NCBI GenBank assembly: GCA_004335635.1
Contig: QAXH01002313.1
Location: forward strand, 1,564-21,456
DNA: 19,893 nucleotides
Direction of reading: 5' to 3'
From: Chloromonas sp. AAM2
Taxonomy: Eukaryota > Chlorophyta > Chlorophyceae > Chlamydomonadales > Chlamydomonadaceae
Made by a program: the position numbers and the translations under genes. The notes beneath the pieces are model-generated. The model was given only the letters and a program-made list of their open reading frames with translations. It was not told the origin of the DNA and searched no databases. Position 1 is the stretch's first letter; the number at the start of each line of letters is the position of its first letter. This document shows, piece after piece, positions 16,934 to 19,893 of this stretch.

Positions 16934-19893
16934 ATGGGAAAGGGAGAGGAACCATCGGGGAACTTTTTGGAGAACCTTGGCCGCACAGCATCCTTCTGGG
17001 GCCGTGCTACATCGATTTACTTGTCCTACAAGGTGCGTGCAAGGATGCTTGCATGCCATTCTGGCACTGGCATGTGCCCTAGTGCATGGCTTCGTGCATG
17101 CTCCATGACCTCGTGCATGGCTTGTTGAGATCGCCATCAGTTTGAGCATCGTAGGCAAGCAACACGTCCTGGATTCGCAAAGTCACGCCATGTGTATGTG
17201 GGCTGCCTTTACGTGCTTCTTCCCACCTCCATCTAGCTGACTCGAAACCTGACCATTATAGCACATCAACAGAGCAGCCACATTAGCGGAGTGGCCAGCG
17301 CAGTCCTACAAGCCCCATCTGTAGTGCAGACAGGCAAGGCCTCAGTAGGCCACAGTATTGGATAGACCAGCTAGTCTACTTAGGCCATGCGGCACATGAC
17401 AGACGGCAGACGTAATGATTCTTCCTGTGGCATTTTTGCAATCGTTTCATGTGATCCTGGGGCAAGTTAGTATTTGCAGATCTGCGACCTTTATCTGATT
17501 GCATCTGTTGTTTGCAGCACGCTGAAAGCTAGCAAAAGCAAGTGCATGCATTCTGCATAATTTGCAACCATTTAGATTTGCATTGTTGTCCGCTCCAGCT
17601 TATTGTGGCTACCTGCCTGGCAGCTGCTTCGTAGAAGGTGGCACATGGGCACATGTTCTGTGCAGGGTGCTCAAATCAAGGCTATGGCGCTTTCAAAGCT
17701 GGGAGGCAAAACCGCAGAAGAGATCAACGACCAGGTGATCAATAACATTCAATGACATATGTACCAGCTGTAGTGGCCCAGTATGGCCCAGGCGTGTCCA
17801 CATGCATGATGTGGACTTGCAAAGTGCACTTTGCATGTGTATGTGCCTCAGTTGCTGAAGAACTGCTCAGTGTGGGCAAGAAAATGAGGTTCACAAATTG
17901 CTGCAGTCCAACGGGCCATGCCGTGCCCTACCTGAGTGTGTGTCTCTCCTTTTCCCTTTCAATGGAAGCGCTTTCAATTTGAGTTCGGCCCTCAGCAGCG
18001 CAAGGCAAACCAGAAGGAGGTGTCGGGCCCTCTGAAGCCATTGGTGCAGAAGCCATCACCATGACGACAGTCTGTATGTTCATGTATGTGTGCATGTGTG
18101 TATGTGTTTGTGTGGGCGTCATCGCCATGTGCAAAAGCCATTACCATGATGAGAAAGTCAGCCAGGCCAGCAGTGACAATGTGTACGTGCGTGTGTGTGT
18201 GCTTGTGTGTGCAGGTGTGGGAGCCGCAGCATCAGCATGCGGGGGACGCCATGTACGATCTGTGCATCAGCCTGAGAGGCTTCTACCTCAAGGTGTGGTG
18301 CGCACATGCCTGTCACATCGCAACACAGGCCGTACAACAACACACTTCATCCAAATGTGTTACCCATGGCAAGCCGACAGGCCAACCGTCCAATGATCAT
18401 TTTTCAAGGTGTGCACGTGCCTCTGACATGAACAATACCCCCTTGCTGAAGCAAGCTCTAGCTGGTCAGCGGCAGAGGTTTTCGTTCTTAGTTTATCTCG
18501 GTTTTCTTTACACATGTCAGGCTTTTCGTTCAGGCTTCAGGAATCTTGAAGGAATAGTGGCAAATGGCTTTGGAGTTGGGGTTTGGAGTTGGGGTGATGA
18601 CAGCACCTTAGAGCTGTGTGAAAACTGGTTTACTGATCCCTAGTGGAGTAACTCATACTCAGTCTCATACTCATGATAAGCATCAGGAAGACAGGTTGGC
18701 TGACAATTCAATGGCCCAATCGCATTACAACATGACCACGTGTGTCCGTAGCTGCACTGTTCGGATGCTCATATGGTCCTCGCATTCAGCGTGGTCAGAA
18801 CCCACACAACTCAGCACGCATCTACTCTGTTGCCTTTGACTCTAGCACTAGCACTAGCAGTCCGTTGCCAATGTGTGAGTTTGATCATTTCTTTCTCAGG
18901 GTAGGCCACGGCGGTACACATCCCGACCCGTGTCATCTTACAGCGTGTAACAACGCCTTTTGCCAGCAGTTAGCGTCGTACCGTATGTTTGAAATCTCAT
19001 CCCGCAGGGCGAGAAATGACATGTAATAAGAACGGTCCCGGAGGTCCTGCACCCATGCATGCCAATCCATTTGCGCAGACGTTATCAAATGCGAAAAAGG
19101 CAAAGCAAACGCGAAAATGCCCTGCAGACTTATCGCGGAAGGCCAAACATTTTGTTGTTCAGTTACAGCTGTTAAGGTATCATTTTTATACGGTAGTGGT
19201 TGTGTCTTACCTTCAGGTTGGTCAGTTCATTGGCAGTCGCAATGACTTTGTACCGGAGCCGGTCTGCAGACGCCTTTGTCTGCTGTGCGATAAGGTGAGG
19301 TCACACTTGGATAAGTATCATCACACATTCAGTGGTGTGACAGAGTGAATCATCTAGTCTAGGCGCAGACCTTGGAACAGATGGACAGAACCAACGTGGC
19401 AGTGGGCTACTGAGCCACCACAGGCGAGTGTGAAGCGGTGCGTGCGTGGCTGTGAAACAGAGAATGGAAGCAGAGTGGTGGTGCTGGTGGTGAGGTTCAA
19501 CGAAACAAGAAACTGAGTGCAGGGAACTGACGAGACATGCTTTTACAAGATGCATTTCCTGGTCAATATTTGTGTAGAACTGTAGAAACACATGTACCAG
19601 TTGGTCATATTACTAAATGTATTGACACCAGGCTGTCAGAGGACACGGAATGGTATTGGCACCGCCTACTACTTGCAGCCTGCTGGAACATGCTCTGCCA
19701 TGGTCAGCATTTGTGCCTGTGTGGCGGGACATAGGTCAGCGTTTGCGGCAGAGAGCGTACATTCGTACACACAAGAGGCACTGCCTATACCGACCAATCA
19801 AGAATCAAAAGCGCGTAACAAACAGATACCCCCCCTGTGTGTGCATGCCCTGGCTCCAGGTGCCCCCCCTGTGTGTGCATGCCCTGGCTCCAG
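16934..19893 (+). CDS. ABC1/UbiB-family (ADCK-like) atypical kinase, N-terminal exons, runs off right edge
   Basis: Exons: 16934-17032, 17666-17734, 18215-18292 and 19217-19294, giving 33, 23, 26 and 26 codons; all introns are phase 0 (633, 480 and 924 nt, GT-AG). The ATG at 16934 has A at -3 and G at +4. The product begins MGKGEEPSGNFLENLGRTAS, with FWGRATSIYLSYK, the conserved lead-in of the family. Exon 3 gives YDLCISLRGFYLK and exon 4 VGQFIGSRNDFVPEPVCRRL, ending LLCDK. Joined, exons 3 and 4 form the family's KxGQ motif (K-V-G-Q), the signature of the N-terminal extension that covers the active site; the ATP-binding and catalytic motifs lie beyond the window. Known for the family: roles in quinone and isoprenoid lipid metabolism in plastids and mitochondria. 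No obvious transit peptide is visible. A fifth exon probably starts at 19860 (VPP, as expected after LCDK), inside a tandem repeat. Confidence 0.85.
18072..18212. repeat. TG-rich microsatellite tracts in intron 2 of the ABC1 gene
   Basis: Two tracts, 18072-18116 (TGTATG/TGTGTG) and 18181-18212 (GTGTGTGTGTGC type), are separated by unique sequence. The second runs directly into the exon 3 acceptor (GTGTGTGCAG), so it supplies part of the pre-acceptor tract in place of a normal pyrimidine run. Confidence 0.8.
18569..18594. repeat. 13-base tandem duplication in intron 3
   Basis: TTTGGAGTTGGGG occurs twice in a row. It lies inside the 924-base third intron of the ABC1 gene, which otherwise shows only short phrases such as repeated CTCATACTCA near 18650 and (CTAGCA)n near 18842. 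Confidence 0.75.
19829..19893 (+). repeat. 34-base tandem repeat carrying a duplicated splice acceptor
   Basis: Two copies of seven Cs followed by TGTGTGTGCATGCCC and TGGCTCCAG lie at 19829-19859 and 19863-19893, at a period of 34, and the window ends exactly on the second CAG. After the first CAG the sequence GTGCCCCCC would encode VPP in phase 0, which is what the ABC1 family needs after LCDK. Either CAG could be the acceptor. The unit is not a multiple of three, so the choice would shift the frame. Confidence 0.7.

Noticed and set aside
17928..18134. Minus-strand frame rich in His and Thr
   Set aside because: It comes from the TG-rich tract inside intron 2 of the ABC1 gene.
18989..19216. 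Upstream extension of ABC1 exon 4 in the same open frame
   Set aside because: The frame is open by chance; the CAG acceptor at 19216 joins exon 3 to exon 4 exactly at the KxGQ motif, which the extension would disrupt.

Overview
The window looks like nuclear DNA of a green alga (Chlorophyta); the exact lineage cannot be read from it. The grounds are split genes with short exons, GT-AG introns of about 60-960 bases with CAG acceptors, base composition slightly above half GC by eye, microsatellites inside introns, and two genes of plant or algal type: an IRE-like AGC kinase and an ABC1/UbiB-family atypical kinase. I see no bacterial operon structure, no rRNA or tRNA gene, no CRISPR array and no intact transposase or reverse transcriptase.

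Layout, left to right. (1) Bases 1-3298, minus strand: the first six coding exons, about 301 residues, of a gene resembling the N-terminal helical region of plant IRE / animal MAST kinases. The kinase domain would lie beyond the left edge. (2) Bases 3299-7637: about 4.3 kb with no convincing gene. It holds a tandem 20-base element just upstream of the kinase gene, a nested foldback carrying quadruplex motifs of the G2T2G2-N3-G2T2G2 type (4552-4730), a 48-base direct repeat pair 2.6 kb apart, a TA/TG microsatellite and a few weak open frames. (3) Bases 7638-8652, minus strand: a four-exon candidate gene of unknown function; its three introns are all phase 1 and splice cleanly. (4) About 9008-12626, plus strand: a multi-exon coiled-coil gene with a serine-rich C-terminal tail, function unknown; its last five exons fit in phase, and the 5' part is unresolved. 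(5) Bases 12627-16933: about 4.3 kb of probable 3' UTR and intergenic DNA with hairpins and a 145-base-period imperfect duplication. (6) 16934 to the right edge, plus strand: the start of an ABC1-family kinase gene. Four exons are clear, the KxGQ motif is split by an intron, and a probable fifth acceptor is caught in a 34-base tandem repeat at the edge.

The four genes do not form a visible pathway. Genes 3 and 4 are arranged head to head. I found no new multi-gene system. The points most worth a second look are the two unidentified split genes, the quadruplex foldback, and the duplicated splice acceptor in the ABC1 gene. All exon models come from reading frames, splice consensus and phase matching by eye, without transcripts or database searches.
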